Origin: Argentina anserina
Taxonomy: Eukaryota > Streptophyta > Magnoliopsida > Rosales > Rosaceae
Reading direction: 5' to 3'
Assembly (NCBI RefSeq): GCF_933775445.1
Contig: NC_065873.1
Coordinates: forward strand, 7,254,001 to 7,318,000
DNA length: 64,000 bases
The notes under the pieces are model-generated. The model was not told the origin of the DNA, made no database searches, and worked only from the letters and a program-made list of their open reading frames with translations. Every line of letters starts with the position of its first letter. The first letter of the stretch is position 1. This document shows positions 24,294 to 37,850 of the stretch, in pieces. The position numbers and the translations under genes are program-made.

Positions 24294-25416
24294 AAAAAAA
24301 TCTCAGCAATGTACTGAGCTTATATTATCAAAATAAGAAAAATACGAATTATGATGTTATAAGGTGATTATATGGAGAGATTAAGGGGGAGTGTCGTTTA
24401 AGTTGGCTTGCGTATTTAATCACTCCTCTTTTTCATTCCCATTATGAAGTATATTCAAATGCACATCACATCTTGCTATTGGCTAATGATTATGCATATT
24501 ACTCGAGGATGTTTGTTTGTGTGGTTGATAAAGTGTATTGTCTTGCTCAACAAGAATGTTTAGGTCATTGTATTAACTCTTACTATGGTTGGATGATATG
24601 CTTGGACCGTTTGTGTTACTGTGATATTATGGTCTCTGTCATGCCCCTACAAGTAGTGTTGAGAGCTAAGTGCATGTAAGGTCTTAAAATGGTTTATATC
24701 CTTAGAGTGGTCTGCCTGTTTCTAATTTATAGATTCCAAAATTCCCTCATGCCTTGAATAGTATCTATGTTGAGTGGTTCAAACCAACTTTTCTTTAGAT
24801 TCTTATTTATTAGTAGTCGTGTACTAATATATATGTGATTTGCATGCAGTGGCTATTTGTGAAAATGCATCTAGAGTTTGGTTTCCATGATAATTGATTA
24901 TATGGAAGTATATAGAGTATTGTACTTCTTACCTGTGTGGTTTTCTTGCCGTGTGCTTGATTTTTATGATGTGCATTCTTTTATGGACGGATATCTCTTA
25001 TATGTCATAGTTATTTTGAGATAGTAATATCTATGCATCTGACTTCTTGCACATGTCTGTAAGGTTGGACCAAAATCTATTCCCGAAGCGGCTGTCATTT
25101 TGAATGCTAGAGTTTTATTTGAATCATGACTTATTTCTTCATCATGCATATTGAGGCTTTACTCTTTGATCTCTATGATACTAATGTCTTGCAAGCTTTT
25201 GTGAATGGAGCACTCGTCATGAGATTGAAGAGGATGATGTTCAGATTACTTTCTCCTCCTTTGGCTTCATCAACTTAGGGGGAGAATCAAGTCCCTACGA
25301 CATTAGTGTTTATGTTTAAAGTTTGTTTATCAAAAAAAAAATTGTACTTACATTGTTCATAGTGGTCTTGTAGGTACTTGATGGTGAAAGTTGCATGGAA
25401 GGCCAAAGGGGGAGAT

Positions 25417-26160
25417 TGAAGGTACATATATTGGCCTCCATATAGTTGATGAAGATCCAAAGGTGTGGAGGACAAGTCATGAAGATTTGATATGCAAAAG
25501 GAGAATTGAAGTTGTTTCCTAATTGGACTAGGAAAAGATTATGGTTTATTTTTCCTACCAAATAAGTCTCCACCGATTTGATTATGGGTAGATTGATATA
25601 TATTTGGGTATATAGAAATTGTTATAGAAAAGGGAATTATTTTAAAAGGTGTATTCCATATTTATATGGATTTTTTCATTTTCTATCTAAAGTTGTATTA
25701 TGAGGGAATTTGGGCTTAATACCTATTTGTGCTAGGGTTAAGAGGGAGTTGCAGTGCTATATATATGTGGTATATAGGCAGTAGGTTTCATAGCCTCAAG
25801 GGATATACACGGACAAGAGAAAAAGAAGAAAAGAGGTGAATCCAAGGAGAGCTTAGTGCTAGGAGATATGTGTGACTCCATTGAAGACCTTAGTGGCAAC
25901 ATCAACGTTCTTAGTGAGGTTGATCATCCGTGTGACTACAACGATCTTAGTGAGGTTGTATCGACACTTGAAGCAACGATCTTAGTGAGGTTGTTTCATG
26001 TTTGATTGTGATTATCAAGTAAGAAGTATTTTTACTTTTGAGAATAACATTATTATTGATTAAGGTGTAATCATTGTAATATCGTTTATTCAATAGAAAA
26101 GTAAAATTCTTCTACATATTCTGCTGCTATTACTCGTCATTGTTCTATCTTGTATTTTCA
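25417..26160 (+). repeat. 3' LTR (744 bp) of the copia deletion derivative
   Basis: About 98% identical to 20242-20984. It is preceded by the purine tract AAAGGGGGAGA and followed by the ACAAG target duplication. Confidence 0.93.
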
Positions 26161-26165
26161 ACAAG

Positions 26166-27600
26166 GCTTGAGAGAAGGATTAGATCGGAATTCATCAATT
26201 ATCAATATTGTAACAAGACTCGAACTCATCAGCTCATGTTTATGTTGCCTTAACACCTTGTAGTAAGTGTGACAATTGTTAAAGTTCTTAATGTAGAAGA
26301 AACCATTGGCAGGGCACATTGAAGCATTGGCACACCAACCACAACCCTCAAAATCTTTATTGGAACACTGAGCAATAAGCATCTACTTATCATTCCTTAC
26401 ATACACAAACATGAACCCCACTTCAATTGCATATAGACATAACTTGCTCTCGAACGGTATGATGTTGATAGGTGATAAGCCTTTATCACTCTTTAATTAA
26501 ACATGATATGATCAGTCTCTAACAAAAATTGGATTTCCTTATGAGTTTTCGGACATATGAGAATTACTTAAATAATTTCTAGGTGACTTTTGTTGAGATA
26601 TAGTGGCTGTAATTTTCTTTTCTTTTTTTTACTCTCTTACCAATTGATCACTTAGTTTATATGCTCTCATTGTTCTGCATATCTTTTGTTGAGATATAGT
26701 GGTTGTATCTTTTTTTTTACTCTCTTTGAGATTGATTATATTCTAGGCATTAATCCGCATAATATGAGCTATGTGGTCGGATTTGGCAATCTATATCCTC
26801 TATGTACACCACATCGATTCCTCATAATTAGATGAAATATGATTGTAAAGGTGGATGGATTCGTTGATACTCAACCCCCAACATCATTAAGGGAACAATG
26901 GTTGGGGTCCCAACATGGATGATGGCTTTAAGGAGGTGAGGAATAATGTCAACCTTATGGAACCAACTATTGTAGGAAATGTCGGTTTAGTAGCTCTAGC
27001 GGTTGTCTATGTTATCAGCCAACATCAACAACAAATGCATTTTTACCCACGTCTTTCCACTGCCATAAACCACTTTCATTTTGTTGTTGTTTGTTTCCTC
27101 TTCGTATATCAGTTGTATGTGGCTGTGATTTTAATGACTAGTTCCATTTTATGAGGGATTAACATCTACGGTCACTTAGGAGTTGAGCACTCTCATATGA
27201 AAGGTTTGCTCTCTTTGAGGGATTACCATTTATTGCAGTGGCGTAGCCAGAATACTAAATCGGGTGGGTCAAATTTTGAACGCTTACTAAACACAATATA
27301 GTTTAATAATTAAATTACATAATATGAAAATTGATTGTTCCAAAGAGAATTGCACAAATTAGAATATTGGTTATTAATTAATCTCTCCAGACTAACTCTA
27401 ATGGTTCATGATGATTGATCTAATTTTGAAATCCATCCATGTTTTGAGTATCAATAAAATGACCATAAGCTAGGTGAGCGAGCCAAATTGTTTGAATTTT
27501 AATTTAATTTTATTTTATTTCAAAAGACAAAAAGAAAGACAAACTCTGTATCAAATATAAATAACGACATAGAAATATGAGTAAATAGTTAAATTGGTTT
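26166..27600. other. Intergenic, no gene assigned
   Basis: The minus-strand open frame at 26158-26382 is cysteine-containing (CSNKDFEGCGWCANAS...) but I recognise no family and it runs into the LTR boundary. An ORF at 26915-27154 has no motif. A 'cagtggcgtagccag' phrase at 27237 is typical of dispersed plant repeats. Confidence 0.35.
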
Positions 27601-27601
27601 G

Positions 27602-27923
27602 GATAAAATATTAGTCACTTCTCACAGTTTTACAAACTCGACAGTTTACTTCTTCAAGTTTCAATTTCAAGTAATCACTTCTTATACTTTTTAAATTCGA
27701 GCAATCTAGTTATTCCGTCATTTTTCCATCGAATTTGAGTGTTAAGTTGTTTTTAAGACAAACAGAAATTAGATGAACTTAACACCCAAATTAGATGGAA
27801 AAATGACGGAATGACCAAATTGCTCGAATTTGGAAAGTATAAGGAGTGGTCAGTCGAAATTGAAACTTAAAAGAGTAAACTGTCGAGTTTGTGATAGTTT
27901 GAGGAGTGACTAATATTTTGTTC
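27602..27923. mobile_element. Small foldback MITE-like element
   Basis: Arms of about 147 bp (27602-27748 and 27777-27923) are inverted copies at roughly 85-90% identity, starting GATAAAATATTAGTCACTTC and ending GAGTGACTAATATTTTGTTC. A 13-base direct repeat GAGTAAATAGTTA stands outside both ends (27579-27591, 27945-27957), separated from the arms by 10-20 bases. It might be the real flanking duplication if the termini have decayed. There is no coding sequence. Confidence 0.6.
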
Positions 27924-27957
27924 ATCTTTTTTTTTTTTAAGATTGAGTAAATAGTTA

Positions 27958-30074
27958 TCAACTTAAATAGAGAAGTAATTATTGATTACTTGAGTACAAA
28001 ATGTAGTAAAAACTTAATAGAACGGTGGAACGTGGTCGTGCAATTTACCAAAACTCAAAGTCTCAGTAAATTGACCAGTCATGAAAAGAATATTCTATTT
28101 TTGTCGGGCAATTGAAGGTATTATTAACCATGGATGTCGGGAACATGAAACACTATTTTAACCCTTTTTCTCTCTTTTTATTCTCAAATTTAATCCCAAT
28201 GTATAGTCATGTACACAAAGTCACAAACTGTACATAATTTTAACCACCATCTAATTATCAACCACGTTATTGACGTCCTGAATTGAGAAACATAAGGGAT
28301 AGGAGGCTTCCATGGCTCTATATACCACCGTCATGGGGTCAGGCCTGAACATTAGGGAGGATGGCTTCAGTCTCCTTCTACAGCTGCATAATCTATTGTT
28401 ACGACCGGTGTTTTTGTCGATCCGACCCGACTCCGCCTGACTCGAATTGTGGTGGAAATCTAGACGCGAAAAACTTTAGAGACGAGACTGGGTTTGTAGG
28501 AGAGGCCTCAACGAAGTACGTATTTACTTGTATAGAAGCCTCAATTTCAGATGAAATTTTTTTAATACAATTTACTATCAGCTTTTAATTTTACGTACAA
28601 AAAAAGAAAAAAATCATTGAGCCACAAGTTTTCCTTGAATAAAAATAGATGTAGACAAGAAGACCTCAATATTGGACACGAGTTTTTTGTAACTATTTTG
28701 CTATAGTTTTCCTAGTTTTTAACTAGTGGTCGTGTCCTATATAATAGTTCACTGATATGACTATCTTTAATTTCATATAAGTCATATTTTGAATTGTATT
28801 ATATTGAGCATGAAGTGAGGCTTTCCCAAGAGTGAGGCCTAATATTCTTGTCTTGGTTCTCTTGCCCAGGGGGATTGCAGCTCAAACTTTAGTGATCTAA
28901 CATACATGCATGAAATTACAATTAAATAGATCGGTGCTGCCTTGTGCAAATTAATTAAGCTAACTATTTTCATGTGATTTTTGGAGGTAAGAGACTAATT
29001 CTGATTGTATAGTTCATGTTATCCAGGGTCGATCGCGAATTCGTGCATACATTCATGTGGGTTTTCTTTTCTTCATGCATTCGTGCATACGTCTTTCAGT
29101 TAGAGTGATTTGGTTGTGGTCAATTTGTTTGTGATCTTTACGAAAATCTACATGTGACCCCTTGCAACAAAGCCTAACTAGCTGAGGTTGTTGACTCAAG
29201 TCTTGGTTAATTAAATTTCTTTAGTTGATCCTTAAACAACTTCTGTTCTCAAATCCTTACATTATGTTGCAATGAAATTTGAGCATACTTCACTGGTTAC
29301 TTCCACGCAAGAAACCTGTTAGTTTGCAAGCAATGTATATATACGTCGTTTGCATGCCCACGACTTCAAACACTATGTTATCTTTACATGGCAGCCCAAC
29401 TCTTAATGACCTCATCACTCACACAATGCATTACAACTAAGCATTCTCGCAAAACCCTCAAGTTGTCAAGACTCAAGACCATTACTAAAACCCACGAGTA
29501 TCTCAAGGGCGATGTTCTCCAAACTTAGAGAGATTTATTTTCATAAAACAAAACTCCTAGTTTTTTTAGTTAGTTCCGGATATCCGTTATAGCATAACCG
29601 TAAAGACCTAAAATCCGATTGTTATTCTAACTTAGTTTTCATCATTCGTTAATTTGTGTCTCTATGCATAGATACCATACGTAATTTGTTTCATTAAAAA
29701 CTTACCCGTCAAACTCTGAGCAACGAATTGTGTAGTTCTCTTCAAACCAGCCAAAACAAGTCTCCATCGCCAAAACAAAAATCGCCGACCCAATCAGGAC
29801 GAACAAACAGAAGCATCATCCAACTACCATTCAACTCCCCGCACTCCACATCCGCCACGCGTCCTCCTCCCATTCGTTCCCCATTACCCACTCCCGTAAG
29901 CTATCTACCCGCATCAATCTCCTACCTCACTCTCTAAATACCCCGCGTCCTTCTCCCAATCCCACCCCTCCAGAACCCCTAATCTCTACTCTGACTCACT
30001 TCCAACGGTCCAGATCCATTACCCCCCAAATCCGTACCGCAGACGATCACACACGTCGTCGTCCTCCACAGCTT
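27958..30074. other. Intergenic and promoter region of the cysteine protease
   Basis: No gene is recognised; the open frame at 28361-28588 has no motif. From about 29740 the sequence becomes C-rich, up to the TATA box. It includes a CCACGCGTCC motif (29856-29866) and ACACACGTCG (about 30048-30057). RD19-type genes respond to drought and salt (family knowledge), but no specific element can be proven here. Confidence 0.35.
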
Positions 30075-30080
30075 TATAAA
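30075..30080 (+). promoter_or_regulatory. TATA box of the RD19-like gene
   Basis: TATAAA sits 50 bases before the ATG at 30130, in a C/T-rich promoter context. This implies a short leader of about 20-25 bases. Confidence 0.55.
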
Positions 30081-30129
30081 ACAGAGTTGAAAGCCCTCCA
30101 TTGCTACCATTCCAATTTTCTCAGAAAAC

Positions 30130-32222
<2,093 letters not shown>

Positions 32223-33035
32223 GTGTCACCCTAAGTTATACTGTTATTTGTGGTCATGTTTCTGTTCTGTATATACAAGGATTATGACATTTACTGGGCA
32301 CATCCATAGGCGACTTCCAAATTATCTTCCATGTTTAAATATTCATTGGGTGTCCAAACAGCTTAAATGTCCTTTTAGTGTGGCATGTGTTTGTGATGTA
32401 ACTTTCCTTTCGAGCTTTCTTATGGAGTCATTATATTAATCTACACTTTTAATCTATGGATGCGCACATTGCTCTCTAAAATCACGAAGCTAATGTACCA
32501 TCGAAAGGATTGATGGTAGTCCATCTATTTGCCTCAAATGAGCTCTCAACCTACAAGGCAAACCATTGTTTCATCTTGCTCGTTCGTTTCACGTTTGCTC
32601 TTTTGGTTATGATTCAGGTTCGTAACATAGCATTGCATATTTAATAGGGTGATTTATCATTCTCCATCTCTCATTCTGTTTTAAATCTGCAGTCGATCTT
32701 GAAAGGGCATTCGACTAGAGTGCAATTCAAGTGAGCTACTTGCTAAAGTCGGTATGTGTGTGACAATGATTAAATTTTGTAGTTCATACAAGGGTTAAAC
32801 AAACTACAAGGTCATGACGTCGTCAAATTTTGCAGGCTGCCATCGTATGAAGAGAAGGTACCTCGCGTACTTCGATTGCAGTCTATCTAATTGTACCAAG
32901 GGCTTAAAAGTTTCACTTTTTTTGTCCAATCACCAAGTACCAAGAGCAATGGTTGTTGCAGCATTAAAGTTTTACATTGTTGAAATAACTTTTCCTTTTT
33001 CTTAATTGTTTCCTTCTCTGCCTATGGTCGATGAA
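32223..33035. other. Convergent gap between RD19-like and PAI
   Basis: Holds the RD19-like 3' UTR and the downstream side of the minus-strand PAI relic. Open frames at 32122-32439 and 32814-33005 show no recognisable product. Confidence 0.4.
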
Positions 33036-34115
33036 TCAATAAGTTACCGAATGTACTGCACTCATGAATGAAGATATTCGCACCGGATCTTTCTGGATGC
33101 CATCTTGGCCACAGATGCCAGTTAATTCCTTGGGGTTTGAGAATAGAAAGAGCCTCAGAAGCATTCTCTGGTTTTATCCCTCCTGCCAAAAGCCAACCGT
33201 GCTTGCTCCTAATGCTTGGTAGCTTAAACTGTGTCCAATTAAATCCCTTGCCACTGCATCAGGAAATTCAATGATGGAATGAAAAGATGAAAAAACACAC
33301 TATGTAAAACATGAAAAGATCAAGTTCATTTCTACGACTAGATTACATAAGAAGGTTCCATTACCTGCCACCGTTTGCACTATCCACAAGAAATTTGGAC
33401 AGAAATTTGGTTTAAGAGAGATCCATCTTCATTAGCATGAAGGACATAGATTATACGGTTCTCTTGGACTAAAGCCGGAAAAGCAGCACGAGAACCGTCT
33501 CCATGAAGCTGCATGAGAAAACATCACCTTCTTAAAGCATTTTCTTTTTGAACTATTATGTGCAAGTAAATCAAATACATAGCCAAAAGATGTATACCTG
33601 AACAAATTCAAGATCAGCTGTATCAGAGGCTCTTGATATTGTGTCCGCATCGTCATCCACAAACACCCCAACAGGCTGTGCCCCGGACTCCCTTGCAGCC
33701 CTGGAAATCTCTTTTGCCACTGAAAGTGACACAGACCGCTTAGAGTTTGGTCAAATGATCTTCCCAATAAAGTCAGCACCAGCTTCTGCTGCTATTGCCG
33801 CATCTCCTGCGGAAGTAATTCCACACATCTTGACCAAAGGCCGAATCTTTCTGAATTCCTCACGCTTATACAAGACATCATCTTCCTCCTGGACAACTCT
33901 GCATGTAATTATATTATTTGTAGACAACTCTACACTTGATGATGAGCCCCGCTTCAAACCTACCAATACATAACACCACTGACAAATCCTGCAAATGTGT
34001 ACTAATGGTTTCATATAAGTTTCGACATCTACGACAAGAGTAGAGATACCAGAATTTTGTGTATGTCCACCACTTTTGACAACTCCAGGGCAAAACTGGC
34101 TACTAGAAACTAATC
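33036..34115 (-). pseudogene. Phosphoribosylanthranilate isomerase (PAI/TRP1), broken
   Basis: PAI converts N-(5-phosphoribosyl)-anthranilate to CdRP in plastid tryptophan synthesis. Minus-strand exons: 34115-33599, 33508-33365 and 33253-33036, with good splice sites. Recognisable phrases are [110 protein letters not shown] and ICGQDGIQKDPVRISSFMSA. Three lesions are visible: (1) TGA at about 33756 in place of the conserved Trp after GKII; (2) a deletion with frameshift between GSLLNQIS and VDSANGG (about 33390-33400); (3) a deletion of about 8 bases at the GID-SSGICG segment (about 33125), again shifting the frame. The upstream transit-peptide exon was not found, although the first exon begins with a serine-rich stretch. 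Three lesions argue for a true pseudogene rather than sequencing error. A working copy would be expected elsewhere. Confidence 0.85.
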
Positions 34116-34809
34116 CTGAGAACAAAGAGAGCAACAATCAATGAAATCCCATTTCTAAAGGCATTGCATATATCAAGACATCAAGTGCGTTCTACTGAAC
34201 TGAAATGCATGCAAATATTGGATTTTCTTGCTACTCAAACTGATTCACAATGCGCGTTAGGAGCAAAGAATACAAGGGAACTATCAAGACTACAAAAGCG
34301 TCTGTGTGGGGGAAATTAATGATTGGTTCTCTCTGTTTGGCCCATCAGACCTGTTCCATTTAGAATGTTGGTAAAAATCTAGTTTTGAAAGTTCCACCTT
34401 CTTTTAAGATTTCCAAATGGATCAAAATTGTAAATCAGATATCGAGATGTCATAATTTTGAATGTTTTCCATTTAGAAGAAGGGAGAGGATCCTCTCCTG
34501 AGCAAAAGAATTGCCCGACTTTCCTGACCTTTGAATGGTTTGCCTGACATCCCTTTTTTACGTACAATTCTTTTCTACCAGACCATGGTTTCACACATTC
34601 GCAAGTCACATAAATTGGAAAAAATGAAAACATAAACATAAACTTTAACATCCCATCTGTGAAACCAAAACAACCAAAGACCTGAAACACAAACCGAAGC
34701 TGCACAATTTGGTCTCCAACAATTACTAAGCACACCACAAAGGCGAATGATGATGGAAATTAGAAAATTTAAGCATTCAATAACAGTGGAGATGATATAT
34801 AGAAAACAA

Positions 34810-34854
<45 letters not shown>

Positions 34855-36059
34855 GAGTACCTAATTTAAAAAGAAAAACTAACGAGGAATAAAGATTGCT
34901 AGCCAATATTTGAAAAACGCCATCACCTCAGCAACAAAATCTCATGTTAGAAACTCCTCCATAAAATTGTTTAATGTATCACCAAGTCTGGCTCCTGAAA
35001 TATCAGAAAACATATTATTGATCAATAGAATAGCATACCTTTATCTGAAACAAAACTTGCAAACTCATTTGCATTTTACAATATTGCACTACTGGTTTCT
35101 TTCTCTAGTTTCAGACTTTGTGGGAACAAACAGACATGGGGTTGTTAATGTGTAGCTTTGATTTAGTTGGGGGTCTGTGCACAACAGCAATGCCAGTAGA
35201 GAAAAAATCGTTGGTACAGCTAAAACCTGATGAGGAATTCAAACATACTGACGGTTTTTCCATTTAGGGGACATGTTTTTATTTCTTTTATATAGTTGGA
35301 ATTGCACTTTTGGAGTCCATGAGTACAAACCTTGAATGTCATACACCAAATTTGAGAAAAGCTGAGCTTACTTTTCGATAAGTACACCAGTTGCTTAATT
35401 TCTATGATGGTTATCGAGTAGCACAACTCTTGAAGCTTTTAACATGAACTGAGTCTCTCAACACAGAATTTAAATTTCAAAAGAGAACAAACAACAATGG
35501 CTCTAAAGTAGGAAAAAAGAAGATGGCCTGAAGAGCACAGCAGGTCATCATGAGGATCCAATCATCCAAACGAAACCGTAATTGAAATTCAGGCCTTCGA
35601 CAAATTGTGACCATCTCAGAGACCGATCCTTATTCTAGAATTTGATTAACAATCAAACGCAATGCCATAATGAACCACAGAAGAAAGAAAATCAAAAATA
35701 CGTGAATATCGCCGAAAATGAGAAATCGTTCGCCTATGAAATCTGTGGAACGTCTCACTGTGAATAAGAAGAAAGCCCCTCTCTTTCAAAAGCAAACCAA
35801 GATGGGAGCCAATTTTACTATAATAACCCTACATTTCTCTCTCGGTTCAGCCAATAAATGGGCATTTTCGGAAAACAACATCGAATTTTCACTTTAAGAC
35901 CCTATACTGGGTTTAGTATATGCTAACTATTAATTTGGACACTTGATTTCATAGAACACAAACCACAATTCCCTTCAATGCCAACTAGCATTCTTGCACG
36001 CGCGATACAACAATTGTTGCTTATGAAAATAGTCTCACTGGGTAATTACCAAGCTCTAT
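34116..36059. other. Intergenic, possible upstream PAI exons
   Basis: No gene can be supported. A minus-strand stretch near 34985-34925 reads GARLGDTLNNFMEEFLT after a CAG acceptor but stops at once and has no family assignment. An (AT)n run lies at 34814-34852. Any transit-peptide exon of PAI should be in this interval. Confidence 0.3.
34814..34852. repeat. (AT)n microsatellite
   Basis: About 19 uninterrupted AT units, upstream of the PAI relic. Confidence 0.9.
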
Positions 36060-37060
36060 TAGAAAATTTGTGCTAGTCGCAGATTAACTGGGGACATTCC
36101 TAGTCGCATGTGGAATGCTTTGAATTTGAGTTATGTGTTGATGAGCAACAATTTTGTTTACCAGTGATCTTCCTGGGAAGATGTCATATGATATTCTGAG
36201 GGTGGAAATCCGAAACAACAAGTTTTCGGGTCAGATTCCAAGAGGGGTGTCTTCCTTTAAGAAGCTACAAGTAGTTGATGCTAGTAATAACCTCTTCAAT
36301 GGTAGTATTCCTCAGAAAATTAACTACTCTTCCGAGCTTGGCGACTCTTCTCCTTCATCAGAATCGGCTTACTGGACAACTTCCATCAGAAATTGATCAT
36401 GGGATGACCTAAACGTTGTTGATCTCAGTAGAAATCAACTCTCTGGAGTCTGGACTGATACCAGTTGAATCTAGCTTGGTGTTTTGCCATCTCTTACTGA
36501 GTTAAACCCTTCAGAAAACCAATTTTCTGGCCTAATTCTAGATCAACTTGGTATTCTGAATTTCAACGCTTTCAATTCAATTCTCCTCACTGGAGAGATC
36601 CCTAGTTCATTTGAAATCTCTATGTATGGTATAAGCTTCTTAAATCATACTGGTCTCTGTGCAAGCATCAGTGTTTGAATGTCAACATATGCTCTAAATC
36701 ACCAATCTCCAGCAAGATTTTAAATCGGTATCTGGCTTTGATTTGTTGAAGTCTAAGAGCAGTGTTGTTCCGGCCTGTTGGTTTTGTTCTAAGTCTTCTT
36801 TGCTAGAGGTTACTTGAGAAGGAAGGATGGATCAAATGCAAACTGGTCGGACTGGAAGCTCACTTCATTTCAGAGGTTAAATTTCGGGGTCATCCTGCTG
36901 GAGCTGGCAACTGATAGGGAGCACACTTCTCTTGCCTAATAGGCGTGGTGCCATGCTCAAGAAGGCAAACCTATTGCCGATGCTACCCGACCAGGACGCC
37001 AAAGAGCCTTGTTACTTGGATGTAATGCATGCTGTTTTCAACTCGGCATCTAGACTAATA
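36060..37060 (+). pseudogene. HAESA-like LRR receptor kinase relic
   Basis: Fragments in several frames match the end of an LRR-RLK of the HAESA/HSL group: RRLTGDIPSRMWNALNLSYV, LRVEIRNNKFSGQIPRGVSS, KKLQVVDASNNLFNGSIPQK, LPSLTELNPSENQFSGLI, LLTGEIPSSFE and LNHTGLCAS (the usual end of the LRR block). These are followed by a membrane/juxtamembrane remnant (ARGYLRRKDGSNANW) and FQRLNF. The reading then jumps straight to GVILLELATDRE and AQEGKPIADA, which belong to the C-terminal lobe. So the catalytic core (ATP loop, HRD, DFG) is deleted. At least six stops or frameshifts are present. In life such receptors sense peptide ligands at the plasma membrane; this copy cannot. No intact relative is in the window. 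Confidence 0.8.
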
Positions 37061-37850
37061 CGCTAGATTGTGTATGTATAAGTAGGCTTGTAGGCGGTTT
37101 ATGATTTGCACAATGTACATTGAGCCCTTCATAGAGGAGCATGGTGCTGTGACCATTTCAGACTAGATGCAGAAGTTCCATTCTTAGATTTACTTGATTT
37201 TGATCTTCGGACAGATACTTGATAGTTGATACTAACAATCTAACATCCCTAGGTCTTCCTCACCATATTGAATCTCTCACTCCTATATCATTTGTTCACA
37301 TTTTTCCATTACTTGTTCCTTTATTCACATCATATCGGTACTCTGAATGACGATCTTAAATCTGAAAAATAGCGTCTCATTTCACTCCGTAGTTTAGTGA
37401 AAGCCAACCACAGCCCCACGAATTTGAAACATTCAGTGGAAATATTAGTGTTTCACCTTCTATTAACGTGTTTTTCGATGGTGTTTGTATTAATGTGGTT
37501 GTTTCTAAGACCAGAGAAGGCAATAGCGAGTTGAAACAGATAAACTAAGTAAACAATGCATTGGTTGTGCCTAATAATAAATAATCAATATATAAATAGA
37601 AAGAAGCTCCAATTATTACACACGGCCACAACTACCACTACAGATAACGATGCTTGGCCTGAACTGCTTATTTCGTCCAACAACAAATAAAAATACTGAA
37701 GGAGTGATGCTGAATTTGAAAACCATCCGCTAACTCCTTCATGGAGCACCACAATTGCCTTCTTGTACTGTTCAAATGAAAAAATCAACTTCGATTCATA
37801 CCTATTCACACTCAATTCCAAGGCTTAAACACTGCCTATGGCTTGATTTA
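37061..37850. other. Gap containing the V-ATPase subunit a 3' UTR
   Basis: The part just below 37850 should be the 3' untranslated region of the minus-strand VHA-a gene. Nothing else is recognised. The frame at 37585-37821 has no motif. Confidence 0.4.

Larger units (their letters stand above)
20242..26160 (+). mobile_element. Copia LTR retrotransposon deletion derivative (gag plus RNase H remnant)
   Basis: 5,919 bp with LTRs at 20242-20984 and 25417-26160 and a perfect 5-bp target duplication ACAAG (20237-20241, 26161-26165). A tRNA-Met-type primer site (TGGTACCAGAGC, 20987-20998) follows the 5' LTR, and a polypurine tract (about 25405-25415) precedes the 3' LTR. I count about 13 substitutions and one 1-base indel between the LTRs (about 1.7%), so insertion was within roughly the last million years or so under usual plant rates (inference). 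Between gag and RNase H, the integrase and reverse-transcriptase domains are missing. A long non-coding 3' part (23790-25416) contains a 95-bp tandem duplication and extra purine tracts. It cannot move by itself but keeps all cis signals visible to me. Confidence 0.93.

Noticed and set aside
26158..26382. Cysteine-containing minus-strand frame of 74 codons, considered as a small secreted peptide
   Set aside because: No signal peptide, no clear cysteine framework I recognise, and it overlaps the copia LTR/TSD boundary.
34925..34990. Minus-strand exon-like reading GARLGDTLNNFMEEFLT after a CAG acceptor
   Set aside because: It stops immediately after and no family or neighbouring exon supports it.
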